DNA from: Euleptes europaea
Taxonomy: Eukaryota > Chordata > Lepidosauria > Squamata > Sphaerodactylidae
DNA length: 64,000 bases
Direction: 5' to 3'
Assembly (NCBI RefSeq): GCF_029931775.1
Contig: NC_079312.1
Location: 14,701,821 to 14,765,820, forward strand
In this document: piece after piece, positions 26,051-45,094 of the stretch
Position numbering within the stretch: position 1 is the stretch's first letter
Layout: each line of letters opens with the position of its first letter
Notes under the pieces: generated by a model
Seen by the model: only the letters and a program-made list of their open reading frames with translations
Told to the model about the DNA's origin: nothing
The model's database searches: none
Position numbers and translations under genes: made by a program

Positions 26051-26329
26051 AAGAAGAAGAGTTGGTTTTTATATGCCGACTTTCTCTACTATTTAAGGAA
26101 GAATCAAACTGGCTTACAATCAACTTCCCTTCCCCTCCCCACAACAGACACCCTGTGAGGTAGGTGGGATGGAGAGAGCTCTAAGAGAGCTGTGACTAGC
26201 CCAAGGTCACCCAGCTGGCTTCAAGTGCAGGAGTGGGGAAACAAATCCAGTTCATCAGATTAGTGTCCTCTGCTCATGTGAAGGAGTGGGGAATCAAACC
26301 TGGTTTTCCACACCAGAGTCCACTGCTCC
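26051..26329 (-). mobile_element. tRNA-derived SINE
   Basis: Duplicate of the SINE at 6287-6560. Confidence 0.6.
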
Positions 26330-26754
26330 ACAGGTGGTCCTTGTTCATCTTCTGCCATTTTCCTGAGAGAGGCTGGAAAGGGTTAAATGGTCGGAGCCTG
26401 CATTTCTAGAAGCCCATTAATGGGAGGGGCCTTCTCAGCCCACCTGATTCCACTCTTCAGGGATATTGTCTCTGCAAGATTTGTGTGTGTGTGTGTGTGT
26501 CTGGCCTTTCTTTAGTCCCCGGTGAAATGCGATGTAGAAGTTTCCAGGAGTAGGTGAGTTTAAAGAAGGATGGAGATTGGTGGAGAAAATAGGTTCTCTG
26601 GCTGATAAGGAGACCCATGGTTAAGAGGGAGGGGGAGACAGAGGTCTAAAGAGGAAGTCCTTCTGTGCTCATTTGTACAAGCATTGATACCTTTCCACCA
26701 GCACTAATGACAAGCAAGAGACAGAAAAAGTAAATCAAATATGCTTGAGGAGTC

Positions 26755-27151
26755 CTTCCTCTCCCATAATGCTAGAACCTGGGATCATCCACTGAATCTG
26801 AAGGGTGGCAAATTTAGAACAAACAGAAGGAAGATTTCCTGACACAACAGTACAGTTAATTTATGGATGTCATCATGGCCACCAAACTAGAAGGCTTTAA
26901 AAGAGGCAGTGGACAAATTCGTAGAGATCTCTGGAATAACAATGGCTACTAGTCATGATGGGTATTGACTCTTTCCAGTACCTGAGACAGTATACCCCTT
27001 AAAATCAATTACTGGGGAGCACAGGTAGGATGGTGCTGCAGTCGTATTGCTTGTGGGCTTCCTAGAGGCAACTGGTTGGCTACTGTGTGAACAGGCTGCT
27101 GGACTAGACGGGCCTTTGGTCTGATCCAGCAGGGCTCTTCTTATGTTCTTC
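26755..27151 (+). mobile_element. CR1-type LINE 3' end
   Basis: Duplicate of 6975-7383. Confidence 0.65.
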
Positions 27152-27840
27152 CTTTATCAGTTGACAACTCTGTCTAGTAAAGTACCTTGTTTCCAATTGT
27201 GGTAAGCCAGATGCTTCCCTGAAGGGTAACAGGTCCCTCCCTTGTTATTTCAGAGAGTAGCTGCATTGGAATAGCTAAATTCAGTAGAGTTTCAGTAGAG
27301 TAGCTAAATTCCAGTCCAGTAGCACCTTAGAGACCAACAAGATTTTGTGGGGTATGAGCTTCTGAGGGTCAATGCTCCATTTATCAAATGTGCTGTTGTT
27401 TGTTTCCAGTGATGCTACTGTGGTGTATTTCCTTTGTTTGTGGTGGATCCTCTTAGCCAGTAGATATTGACAAATGGGAACCCACAAAGAGTTGTGGGGG
27501 GCACCTCCTTTTCTCCCCCTAGTATTTCCCCTTTCTCTTCACAGAAAGCCCCCTTAGCCTCTCCCCTTTTCCTGCTGCCTTCCCCCCTTCCCACCCAACC
27601 TACCTTTATCTCTTCCCCCGTCTTCAGCTTTCCCTTCTTCCCTCCCCCTGGTAGCCTGTACTCAGGAAAAGTGTGGCCCAGTTGCCTGGTTCTGGTATTG
27701 TAGGGACACATTTTCCTCTGTATCCCATTCCCCACACCATTTCCATTTTCCCTCCTCCTGGCAACCCCCTTATCGTCACCTTTCCACAATTCCTTCTCTA
27801 TTTCCCACCCACCAACAATCTACATTATATCTGTTTATGA

Positions 27841-28057
27841 TAGGGTTTCAGGCTCCAGGTTGGGAAATACCTGGAGATTTGGGGGTGAAGCCTGGGAGGG
27901 TGAGGTTTGAGGAGGAGAGGGACTTCAATGGGGTATAATTCCTTACAGTCCACCTTCCAAAGCAGCCATATTCTCCAGGTGAACTGATCTCTGTTGCCTG
28001 GAGATCAGTTGTAATAGCTCGATATCTTCAGCCACAACCTGGAGGTTGGCAACCCTA
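27841..28057. mobile_element. hAT-type MITE
   Basis: Duplicate of 8087-8303. Confidence 0.6.
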
Positions 28058-28078
28058 GGTTCTCATTTTCAGCTCTGA

Positions 28079-28300
28079 TCATTTCATTTATACCCTACCC
28101 TTCTCCACAATGGGGGCCCAAAGCAGCTTAGATCATTCTCTTCTCTTCCATTCCAACCTAAAAACTCTGTAAAGTAAGTTAAGCTGACAATGAGGAACTG
28201 GCCCAAGGTCACGCAGTGAACTTCCACATAAGAGTGGTGATTTGAACCCAAGTCTCTCAAATCCTCGTGTGAAACACTAACCACTACACAACATTAGCAT
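28079..28300 (-). mobile_element. tRNA-derived SINE, second family
   Basis: Duplicate of 8325-8548. Confidence 0.55.
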
Positions 28301-28349
28301 TTGTGTGTGTGTGTGGGGGGGGAGTTGGTGTTGAACACTATCAAGCAGG

Positions 28350-28558
28350 TAGGGCTGCCAGGTCCCTCTTTACCGCCAGTGGGAGGTTTTGGGGGTGGAG
28401 CCTGAGGAGGGCGGGGTTTGGGGAGGGGAGGGACTTCAATGCCATAGAGTCCAATTGCCAAAGCGGCTATTTTCTCCAGGTGAACTGATCTCTATAGGCT
28501 GGAGATCACTTGTAATAGCAGGACATCTCCTGCTACTACCTGGAGGTTGGAGACCCTA
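28350..28558. mobile_element. 209-bp hAT-type MITE
   Basis: Duplicate of 8590-8798; the right-hand target duplication has one change (caagtagg). Confidence 0.7.
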
Positions 28559-29045
28559 CAAGTAGGCCATTCTGGTGACTCAGGCAAACTGTGTGGTAGC
28601 AGGCTGCCTGGTGGTTTCTGCAGGCCTGGCCCTGATTAGTTTGTCCTACCTAAAGGACCAGACTAGCCCGGGAAAAGACCTTGCCCCCACTCCTGCCTTT
28701 TAGACAGAAACCGAGGCTCAAAGGCTGGAAATACTTATTGTGGTTGCCTAGCCATAGCCTTTGAGGGCATTCAGTTCTTAAAGCTACAGGTGCTGCTTCT
28801 ATTATTTTGGTAGGTTTTAACCTCCAGTTTTATTTTATTTTGCAATTTCAGATTTTTCTGCAAACTGTCAGCTGTCTCACATGCATTTTATGTTATTAAT
28901 AATTGTACCTGGTCCTAGGAAAGATCTGGGTAAATGTGTAACATTCACATGTGTAGAAGTGCAATTTTACTAAAAAATGTTTTTTTGCGCTAGGGGTAGG
29001 AACCTATATCTGTGACCAAAGATTGAAGTATTTAATGCCCAGTTC

Positions 29046-32000
29046 GTCTGCGGTCTTCTGTGCAGCCCCACATTGGGACTGCGCTTGCGCAGGCCAACCT
29101 CGGAAAGGATTTTTTTACCTTCTTAAAATCCGATAGAGGGCGCCGTACGCCAGTGCGCATGCGTCCGCCTTCCCGCCCTATGACGCGGCGTCACGGCGCC
29201 CCCTACCCAGTTCGTTCTTTGCCGCCGGGAAGGAAGGACGTTCTTCTTGCAGCTTCTCGTTTTTTCTCTCATCTAAAATAAAAAATGAACATTACGGTAA
29301 TGGCGCAGGCAGCTCTGTTCAAAAAGTGTCTGCAGTGCGACACTAAAATGACTAAAACAGATGAACATTTGCTCTGCGTGTTCTGCCTGGGTGAGTCCCA
29401 CCATGTGACTGCCTGCAAGATTTGTTTGCAGTTCACACTGAAGGCCCGTGCTGACAGGGCCTCCCGGTTGAAAGCTTGGCTTTATGAAAAGGTTCTATCT
29501 GGATCTCAAATGCCGGCCTCGAAGTCATCGGCCAAGCGAGACCATTCAGTACGTTCTGAATCAATCGGTTCCATGCGCTCGGATCCGACCCCCGCACCCG
29601 CTCCTAGGTCCCGCCCCCGTTCACCTACCACAGAGAGAGCTAGGAGCGCTTCGGAACCACTCCCAAAGAAGGCGCGAGCTAAGACCAAGCACTTAACAAA
29701 AAAATCAAAGGAACCGAAGGCATCCGGTTCCAAGAGTTCTACCGATCCGATTACTAGGCAGGACGATCGTACCCCGCCTCCTCTTAGTACCCCCTCCCCT
29801 CATTTTGAGAAAGAGTCATCGGATTCGGAGGTTGACCTGCCTGATCTGTTTTTAAAAGAGTTCCAGGGCTCTTCTCATTCATCTCACCATGATCAACCGG
29901 TTCCACCTACTGGTTCCATGGGATCACAGCAACAGGCTATGCCTCCAATGTCTCAGTGGTGGCCCCCCCAGTGGTATTGGCCAATTCAAGCAGCTCCCTG
30001 GCAAGGATACCCCTACCAGCAGTGGGGTCCGCATTTTCAACAACCCCAACAGTTTCCATTCTGGTCTGGTGACCAAATGCAGCCTTTAGCTACACAAGAG
30101 GCTGTACCTCCCTTGGATCAGCAGTTGCAGCTCAATCTGGAATCTGAGCAGGATGCACAGTCACTTCGCTCTGAATTAGGTTTGGATGAGCCATCTGAGT
30201 CTACACCAGATCTATCTACTGGTGACCAGCTGCCTGGCCCCTCTGGGGAAGAAATTTCTAAATTTTCAGAACAAATGACCAGAGCAGCTAAAGCTTTGGG
30301 ACTCGATGCCAAGTCTCTTGTTCCTAGGCCAAAAGAAACAATTTTATCTCCTCTTTTTTCCCAAGCCTCCACATCTACAGCCTTTCCAGTGCTGGAGGAC
30401 TTTATGGACATGGCCAAAAAAGTTTGGGAGAGTCCTTCCACCACCCCATCTACATCTAGGAAAGTAGACAGCATGTACAAGGTCCTTCCTTCAGGATGTG
30501 AGTTTTTGTTTTCTCATCCAGCTCCTTCATCAGTGATTGTAGCCGAGTCTCAAAATAAACGTTTGGGCAGCCATTCCTCACCGTCTGATAAAGACAGCAA
30601 ACGTATAGATGTTCTTAGCAGGAAAACATACTCTGCAGAGGCACTTGGATTCCGAATTGGAAACTATCAAGCAATAATGTCAGCCTATCATCTATTTTTA
30701 TGGGAAAAGATGTCTACTTACCTGAGTGACTTACCTGACGAGCAAAAGTCGCTAGCTAAAATAGTGCTATCAGAAGGAATTCAATTGGCACGTCACCAAA
30801 TGAACGCTGGTAGACACGCCTCTGAATCGGCTGCTAGGGGCATGGCTGCCTCGGTCTCCCTGCGCAGGTTTGCTTGGCTCCGCTCCACTGCTCTGTCCCA
30901 TGACGTGAGAAGTACCATCGAGGATTTACCCTTTGACGGCAAGGGTCTGTTTGCAGCCACTACTAATGACACTCTCAGCCAGTTGAAGAAAGAGAAACAT
31001 GATGCCAGGTACATGGGGGTATCTGTCCAACTACCTGGCAGTTTCCATAGGCCACGCTATGGTTATAGGGGTACTTCCTTTCAACCCAGATTCCAGAGAC
31101 CACCTCCCCCTCCGCTCATTCCCTACGGGCAACAACGGGGTTTCCAGTCGTTCCAACATCAGAACAGAAGGAGGTTTCCAAGGTCCCGACCCTCCGGCCC
31201 GAGATCTCAGTCTCCAAGGAATCAAGGCCCCAAATCTTCTTTCTGACTGTTACAGGGTGGGGAAAGCGTCCCCTGTATATTTGGCGACCGTTTAGCCTCT
31301 TTCTTCTCAGCCTGGTCAAATATAACTTCTGACTCTTGGGTTTTACACCTTGTTTTATATGGTTATTCGTTAGAATTTCAATTTTTACCTGTTTTAGGTC
31401 ACCCTCCCTTGGGCACTGGCTTGGATCTATCTCCAGCCTTACAAGCCGCTTTAGCGGAATTGATTAACAAGGGGGCAGTTCAGCCGGTTTCAACTTCTCT
31501 AAGAGGTTTTTACTCACGTTTGTTTGTAGTTTATAAAAAAGATGGCGGATTATGCCCTATTCTTGATCTGAAGTGTTTTAACAGATGTTTACAGTACAAA
31601 AAATTCAATATGCTGACTGTTCATAATGTTTTGCAGTTATTAAAAGTTGGTTGGTGGTATATGGTTATTGATTTAAAGGATGCTTATTTCCACATTTCAA
31701 TCCGGGAGGACCATCGTAAATACTTGAGGTTTGTTGTGGGTGGACAAGTATTCCAATATGCTGTGTTACCTTTTGGTTTGTCCACAGCTCCCCGTGTCTT
31801 CACTAAGTGTATGGCCGTGGTAGTGGCACACCTTCGTACCAAAGGTTGTGTAATTTTTCCTTACTTGGACGATTGGTTGGTTACGGCCCCTTCTATGGAG
31901 CAGTTACTGGCTCAAAAGGAGCTCATTTAAAATTGTTTAGGTTCTCTGGGCCTCATAGTTAATTTTAAAAAATCTGTCCTCGTCCCGACTCAGACAGCTA

Positions 32001-34566
32001 GGTTTATTGGCACTTCCCTGGATTCTACTTTGGGTAGGGCCACCAAGCTATTGGGTTTGGTAAGGTTATTTTTAAGAAAAAGCCATCAATCGGCCTTACA
32101 TATCCAAACACTCTTGGGTTTGATGGCTTCAACTACAGCAGTTATTAGAACTGCTCGGTTGCACATGAGACCCTTACAGAATTGGTTTGTCAGAAAATTT
32201 AAACCTCTCCTTCAGTCCCAAAGAACTAGATTTTCAATCCCTAGACCAGTGTTACATACCTTGAAATGGTGGTCCCAAATGCATAACTTGACTTCTGGTG
32301 TTTCTTTTGGTGTGTTTACCCCGGATGTGGTGCTTACTTCTGATGCCTCTTTGATGGGTTGGGGTGCACACTGTCAAGGCTTCTCAGCCCAAGGATTATG
32401 GTCTTCTCAAGAGGTTTCCCTTCATATTAACGTTTTAGAGCTGCGAGCAATTCGTTATGCTCTTATGTCTTTTGCAGAAATCCTGTACAACAACGCAGTG
32501 CTCATCCAGACGGACAACACCACCACAATGTTTTATCTAAACAGACAAGGGGGTACAGTCTCCCTCACCCTTTGCAAAGAAGCAGAACGTATTTGGGAAT
32601 GGGCACTCCTGCACAACGTGTCTCTACAAGCCATCCATATTCAAGGTGTACACAATATCAGGGCGGATTCCCTAAGCAGGGTTTTTTCCCCTCATCACGA
32701 GTGGTCTCTAAAATGGGACTACATTCTACCCATTTTTCAAGAATGGGGATTTCCCGAGATAGATTTATTTGCCACATCTCGAAATACAAAGGCAATCCTT
32801 TTTTGTTCCCGAGCGGGCCACGATCCAGGGTCTCTAGGGGATGCGTTTCTGAGACCGTGGGTGGGGGCTCTATTTTATGCCTTTCCCCCAATTCCGTTGA
32901 TTACCAAAACACTAGCTCGGATTCAGGATTACAAAACTCATTGCATCTTAGTAGCTCCATATTGGGCCAGACAAACTTGGTTTTCGGAGCTTCTCAATCT
33001 TGCTCAGAACAATTTCAGGGGCCTCATTTAGTGCCGGACCTTCTATCAGTGGGCCAAATGCGGCAGCAGGACCCGGGTATACTTCAGTTGACAGCTTGGC
33101 TTTTAAGTCCTCCTCAGTAAAGTTGTCTGATCAGGTTCTGGAGGTAGTTTTGAATTCAAGGAAACCTTCTACTCGGGTTTCTTATCCTTTTAAATGGGAA
33201 CGTTTCTCTAAATGGGTGATGAGTACAGGACATTTTCCGTCATCATGCCCTTTGCCAGTTGTGTTAGATTACTTACTATCCCTCAAGAGAACAGGTCTAA
33301 GTTTTTCGTCAGTTAAAACTCATTTAGCAGCCCTGTCCGCCTTTCATCTGGGAGTGGATGGGTATTCCCTTTTTTCCCATCCTACGTCTAAGTTATTTTT
33401 AAAGGGTCTATCAAACATGTTCCCAGTTAGACATGAGCCTGTTTCACAGTGGTCTCTGTCTCTAGTTTTGGCTCAGCTAATGTTCTCTCCCTTTGAGCCC
33501 TTGGGAAAGGTTCCCCTGGCATGGTTGTCCTATAAAGTGTGTTTCTTAGTAGCCATCACATCTGCGCGAAGGGTGGGTGAGCTGGCAGCGTTAAAGTGTC
33601 ACCCTCCTTTTATCCAGTTTTACCCTTCTAAAGTAGTACTACGTACCAGCCTGGAATTTAGACCCAAAGTGGTGTCCGAATTCCACTTGGGGCAGGACTT
33701 GGTTTTACCTGTGTTTTTCCCCAACCCGCAGTCTACAGCAGAGAAAACTCTTCACTCTCTAGATGTTAAACGGGCTTTATTATATTATTTGGATTGTACA
33801 AAACAGTTCCGGAAGTCAGATTCCCTGTTCGTATGTTTTGCTGGTCCGAAGAAGGGACTGGCAGCATCGTCCCAGTCTTTATCCAGATGGCTAGTGCAGG
33901 CTATACGTCACTGTTATAGGAGAGCTGGAAAGAGGTGTCCTAAATCCTTACGAGCACACTCCACAAGAGCCCAATCTGCTTCAGCTGCCTTTCGGAAGAG
34001 AGTTCCTATCAAGGATATTTGTAGAGCAGCTACCTGGTCTTCGTCAGAGACTTTCGTTAAGCACTATGCCGTCGACGTCGATGCCAGACGAGATACAGCT
34101 GTGGGAAAGGCAGTTTTACAGTCATTATTCGACTGAGAGCTCACCCCCTCCTCCAGGTGAGTGTGTTGCTATATAATCTCCCAATGTGGGACTGCACAGA
34201 AGACCGCAGACGAAAACAGAGTTGCACTTACCTGTAACTGCTGTTCGTCAAGATGTCTTCTGTGCAGGCACACATCCCACCCTCCTGCCCCTCGGAGAGC
34301 TCTCATATGTTGTTTGTTCTTAGTTTTCCAGTGTTTCAGGCTCTTCGAGTGGGCAAAGAACAGAACTGGGTAGGGGGCGCCGTGACGCCGCATCATAGGG
34401 TGGGAAGGCGGGCGCATGCGCACTGGCGTACGGCGCCCCCTATCGGATTTTAAGAAGCTAGAAGAATCCTTTCCGAGGTTGGCCTGCGCAAGCGCAGTCC
34501 CAATGTGTGCCTGCACAGAAGACATCTTGACGAACAGCAGTTACAGGTAAGTGCAACTCTGTTTTC
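29046..34566 (+). mobile_element. DIRS-type tyrosine-recombinase retrotransposon, nearly whole
   Basis: A 5.5-kb fossil retroelement with all DIRS parts in order: a gag-like reading frame (29285-31246, with a Cys-rich N-terminal part), reverse transcriptase (from about 31409, with YLDD), RNase H (about 32330-32690), a following DIRS-typical domain, and a tyrosine recombinase (33000-34136) overlapping the previous frame. The ends are inverted repeats (about 29056-29225 against 34350-34512). An internal region at 34181-34270 is complementary to both extreme ends joined together, the DIRS hallmark. It appears to have about one break and looks young. It lies about 210 bp upstream of E1 of gene 3, in the same direction. 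Confidence 0.85.
34181..34270. repeat. DIRS internal complementary region
   Basis: The first part is the complement of the element's left end (through gaccgcagac) and continues directly into the complement of its right end (gaaaacagag). The join fixes both outer borders at 29046 and 34566. Confidence 0.8.
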
Positions 34567-34788
34567 TTTAATGTTGATAATTTGATTCAAGTTCTTGGGA
34601 TATAATGTTAGGTTTTAGAGCTGACATTGATGATTCTATATATAAGGGGTTTTTTTTCTTTAAAAAGTTTTTTTTTGGGTAACATAGCCAGAGGTCTACC
34701 AGATGTTCCCTGGTTGGTTACTATTACCTAGCAGACATGATTTGGCAGTTAGCAATACTGATTTTCACTTGCAGTCCAAAGAACAGAA

Positions 34789-40274
<5,486 letters not shown>

Positions 40275-41159
40275 AAATGCTCATATTGTGGGAAATGTTT
40301 TAGTGACAGTTCAAATCTTTAAAATCATGAATGAACCCACCCAGGAGAGAAGCCATAGAAATGTTCGTATTGTGGGACATGTTTTACTTCCAGTTACAAT
40401 CTTTCAGCATATAAACGAATACGCACGGGAGAGAAGCCACATAAATGTTCATATTGTTGGTAATGTTTTACTATCAGTTACAGCATTTTAACACATGAGC
40501 AATCCCACACAGGAGAGAAGCCATTCAAATGCTTGTATTGTGGGAAATGTTTTAATACTAGTTCAGATATTCAAAAACACAAAGAAAACTACACAGGAGA
40601 AAAACCATACAAATGCTCTGAGTGTGGGAGAAGCTTCGGCCAGAAAGGAAACCTTCAGTGCCATAGCAAAATCCATACCAAAGAGTAACTACAAGGAAAC
40701 CTGTGAATGAGAATTATCCACATCCACAGTATTTCAGTAGTTTGAATGTCATCTTCTTGATTATGTGATAAATGGTGCTTTTGTGGCAAATAAAGATAGT
40801 GCCCTGTGATTCTTCATTAGAAAATCCATACAGAAAGATGGCTGGTTTCTTTGCCAGTATACGGCTTTCAATCAGAATGTTTAAGACATTTAAGGCATCT
40901 GGATGTGTTTGCTGAAGTAGCTTCCGTTGAGTTTACAGAATCCATTTTTAAACTATGCTTTTCAGAAATGGTGGTGCATTACCCGAGACTTCAGGAAAAA
41001 TGTTGTTTTACCCTTCTTAATGAGATTTGCTGTGTGAAATATCTTCACAAAGCCTTCTGCTTTTGGGTTGTCACATTGCATGCTTTATGCAAGGGACCAC
41101 AATGGAGGTGGGTTCCAGTTCAGTATTGGACACTGGGAGGAGATATGTTCTTCAAACTC

Positions 41160-41165
41160 AATAAA
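41160..41165 (+). promoter_or_regulatory. Polyadenylation signal of gene 3
   Basis: The aataaa is equivalent to those of genes 1 and 2. Confidence 0.5.
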
Positions 41166-42365
41166 AGGCCCATTGTTTTTAAAGTTAAATAAATGATTTT
41201 AATTCTGAGGGGTTGTTTGCTGTCCTTTTTTCCTTCTGAGGATGGTGAGATGAAAATGTTCATGGAGGAGAGTGGTCCTTTCCTTTCTTGGCTGCCTCCT
41301 GGGGCGAGAAGGGGAACCAAGACAAAGCTCATTCTGAGGCGTTGAAGGCAGCTGCTCACCCAACTTAGAGAGATCCTCCTGGATCTCTTCTAGGTTTTCT
41401 CCATCCTGAGTAAGTTTATACCCTTCACAATTTTTTCCACTATCCTGCTCATCGCCAAATCCAGATAATTTTTGAACAAATTCAATAGGACTGTTCCCAG
41501 TATGGATCCTTGGGGGATTCCACTTCCTTCCCTGAGGGGATTGTCCATTTATTATTCCTGCTCTCTGCTTCTGTGTGTGTTTTTTTTTTTAATTTATAGA
41601 AGGACCTCTTCTCTTATCCCATGGCTTCCTCAGGTGTCTCTGATGAGGTATTACATCAAATAGTTTTAAAAGCCAAACTGCAAAAGATGATTTTTTAAAG
41701 ACTCATGTCAGGCCACTGAGAGGTCGGCTGATGATATTACAGTCAAGTGCAGGGAACTCAGACCTGACTCATAAAATCATTAATGCTCTCGCTGGGCCTT
41801 TAAAAGCTATATAATGTCCATTGCAACACCCTTATCCATTAAACTGGTTAACCATTCCTTAGAGGTCCAAAAGCTGAGTGAGGCAGGCTTTTCCTTCAAA
41901 GAAACAGTTAATTTCCATGCAGCAGGCTTTGTTCCTCTGTGCTTAATAATTCTATCTTGAATAGCAGTTTCTACTAATTTGCCAGGAAGAGAAGATGGGT
42001 GAACTGGCCTTTGAGTTCTTCGATCTCTTCTGGGACTATTTTGTGTGTGTGGGTGGGAAATGGTTGTAACATTTTCTGTGTTTCACTCTGCTGCTAGGGA
42101 GGCCTATTTAAAGACCCAGATCCACAGAAAAACTCTTCAGACCGTATGTCCATGTGTATCAGGAGTGACACCCACAACATGCCTAATAAACACAGTACCA
42201 GTTCCTTTATGGATTGTGTGATCATGGATTTTCCATGGGTTTACAGCATTTCTGTACTGGCTGACATGTACAGAAGCTGATTGTGCAGGGAAAAGCCACT
42301 CATTCACAGGAAATGGCAACCACAGATGTTTGGTTTACTGAAGGTATGTATACATAGTGGGCGGC

Positions 42366-42574
42366 TAGGATTGCCAGGTCACTCTCCGCTACTGGTGGGA
42401 GGTTTTAGGGGTGGAGCCTGAGGAGTTCAGGGTTTGGGGAGGGGAGGAACTTCAATGCCATAGAGTCCAATTGCCAAAGTGGCCATTTTCTCCATGTGAA
42501 CTGATCTCTATCAGCTGGAGTTCACTTGTAATAGCAGGAGATCTCCAGCCAGTACCTGGAGGTTGGCAACGCTA
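42366..42574. mobile_element. 209-bp hAT-type MITE, specific to this copy
   Basis: It runs from taggattgcc to ggcaacgcta, flanked by tgggcggc and tgggtggc (7 of 8 the same). The uninterrupted site (gtgggcggtctc) is at about 5128 in the first copy. Confidence 0.75.
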
Positions 42575-43203
42575 TGGGTGGCCTCTCAGCACATGTAGCC
42601 ATTAAATCTTCAGAGGGCTATAGTGGTTAGAAGGTCAATAAAGTAGCACTTGTATTCTTTAAGAAGCCCTCCTCATGCTCCACTCCCAAAATCTCCAGGT
42701 ATTTCCCAAAGCAGGCAACCCATTCAGACAAGCTGGGTCTCCACAAGAGCACAAGCCAAGCCTCATGCAAATAAATAGCATAGTGTGCTCCTAATGGGGT
42801 GCAACTTTACTTTGTTTCCTGACAAGACCTACCTTCAGGAGTCTAGCCCAAGATCCAACTTGCTCCACCTAAATCCTTCAGATGGAATAAGCATGGATTA
42901 CTCTAACATAGAAGATCTTGAAACTCAACAGATTTTTTTCTTGATGGGGGGGGGAGGTGGGAAAGCTTTAGAAGTTCCATAGAACACTGCCTTCTGCCGG
43001 CTTGTTGCTAGAATTTCCACCCCTGAGAAATATGTCAAACCATAAACTGCTTTTGATAGCCTACTGGGGCTTAACTGGTTGTCCCTTTGTGTGGGACAAT
43101 GAGAACCATGGCTCAGGTTGCCAACTTTTCACAAAAAAAAAAAAACCCTCCCCTTCCACTTTAAGAGCATCATGATACTTGTTTATTAGCAATTAAGCAT
43201 TGC

Positions 43204-43530
43204 TCTGCCAAAAAAACAAATCAGTGGGTTATAGATCAAATCAAGCCTGAACTGACCCTAGAAGCTAAAATGACTAAACTGAGGCTATCATATTTTGGTC
43301 ACGTCATGAGACGACAAGAGTCACTGGAAAAGACAGTCATGCTAGGAAAAGTTGAGGGCAGCAGGAAAAGAGGAAGACCCAACAGGAGATGGATTGACTC
43401 AATAAAGGAAGCCACAGCCTTCAATTTGCAAGATCTGAGCAAGGCTGTCAAGGATAGGACATTTTGGAGGACTTTCATTCATAGGGTCGCCATGAGTCGG
43501 AGGCGACTTGACGGCACTTAACACACACAC
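43204..43530 (+). mobile_element. BovB-type LINE C-terminal end with ACA tail
   Basis: It encodes YFGHVMRRQESLEKT and RGRPNRRWIDS, the end of RTE/BovB-type LINE protein, then the tail cgacttgacggcacttaaca and CA repeats. It is flanked by a perfect 9-bp duplication, aagcattgc (43195-43203 and 43531-43539). The other flank copies have no insert here. Its 83-residue open frame is a LINE remnant, not a host gene. Confidence 0.8.
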
Positions 43531-44474
43531 AAGCATTGCAAAGGGGCTATCAGATATTCCTGATGGGAATGTTGATAACTAGGGTTTAAAAAAGCGTCAC
43601 CTTCTAATGTCCTCACGTCCAGCTGCAGCAAAAGCAGAAGAGCAAGTCAGGCTGGGAGTTTTCCCTAGCCAGTTGACAACCCTGGTCACAGTCGAATCCC
43701 CAAGCTCAGTTTATTGTCATGACTCGTCCCCCTGAGATATGCCATGCCTTAGGAATGAATGTTCACTGAGCATGTGTAAGACACTCTCTCCCTGTTGAAC
43801 CTTGAAGCTCCAAAAGGGGTTCCAGCTCCAGTGCTAAAGAGCTGGAGGTGGGCCTGAGGCTCTGTACCACGGCAAGTGGAAATTCAACTGGTGCAGCTTA
43901 TCTCATCAGAGCAAGGCTATGAAGAAAGATGCTGCATGTGCTGAATGTTTGCCTGCCATATAAAAGCAGAGAGGAGGGTGAGGGGAAGGTGGTAACCTGA
44001 CTCTTCTGCTCATGGGAGGTCCTTTTTTGTCTGTTCCTCACAGGTGGTCCTTGTTTTTCTTCTACCACTTTCCTGGGAGAGGCTGGAAAGGGTTAAATGC
44101 TCAGAGCCCGCATTTCTAGAAGCCCATTAATGGGAGTGGTCTTCTCAGCCCACCTGATTCCTCTTCTTCAGGGAGATTGTCCCTGCAAGATTTGTGTATG
44201 TGTGTGTCTGGCCTTTTTTTAGTCCCAGGTGAAATGCAATGTAGAAGTTTCCAGGAGTAGGTGAGTGCAAAGAAGGAAGGAGATTCCTGGCTGAAGGGTA
44301 ATGGTGGGGAAAATAGGCACAGGCGCTAATAAGGAGACCCGTGATTAAGAGGGAGGGAGAGACAGATGTCTAAACAGGATGTCCTTCTGTGCTCATTTGC
44401 ACAAGCGTTGGTGCCTTTCCACCAGTACTAATGACGCGCAAGAGATGGAAATAATAAATCAACTATGCTTGAGG

Positions 44475-44902
44475 AGTCCTCCCTCTCCCATAACACTAGA
44501 ACCTGGGGTCATCCACTGAATCTGAAGGGTGGCAAATTCAGAACAAACAAACAAAATATTTTTTAAGCACAATGTATAGTTAATTTGTCAATGTGGTCAC
44601 TGCCACCCGCTTGGAAGGCTTCAAGAGGGGCATTGGACAAATTCATTGAGTCTTGGGCTAGCAAATGGCTACTAATCATGACATCTGCTCTCTCCAGTAT
44701 TAGAGGTAGTAGGCTTCTTTAAGTCAACCACTTCTTTAAGTCAACCACTTCTTTAAGTCAACCACATTCAGGATGATGCTGTTGTAGTCTTCCTGCCTGT
44801 GGGCTTCCTTGAGGCAGCCGGTTGGCCACTGTGCGAACAAAATGCTGGACTAGACGGGCCTTTGGTCTGATCCAGGAGGGCTCTTCTTATGTTCTTCCTT
44901 TA
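44475..44902 (+). mobile_element. CR1-type LINE 3' end
   Basis: Third copy of the fragment at 6975-7383. It contains a small local triplication of cttctttaagtcaaccac (about 44711-44765). Confidence 0.65.
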
Positions 44903-45094
44903 TCAGTTGAGAACTCTGTCTAGTTAAGTATCTTGTTTCTAACTGTGGCAAGCCAGACGCTTCCCTGAAGGTAACAGTTCCCTCCCTTGTTGTTTCAGAG
45001 GGTAGCTGCATTGGTCTTCACTAGAATTACTAAATCCCAGTCCAGTAGCACCTCAGAGACCAACAAGATTTTGTAGGCAGCTAGATATTGACAA

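Larger units (their letters stand above)
23430..29045. repeat. Segmental duplicate of the flank at 3690-9284
   Basis: From about 23700 onward it follows 3940-9284 almost base for base, including the same MITEs, SINEs, CR1 and microsatellite tracts. Differences seen are scattered substitutions and small indels, such as 13 bp near 7681 missing at 27448. It ends where the DIRS element begins. No gene is seen in it. Confidence 0.85.

Noticed and set aside
43270-43521. 83-residue frame resembling an annotated protein
   Set aside because: It is the C-terminal end of a BovB-type LINE with the typical tail and a target duplication.
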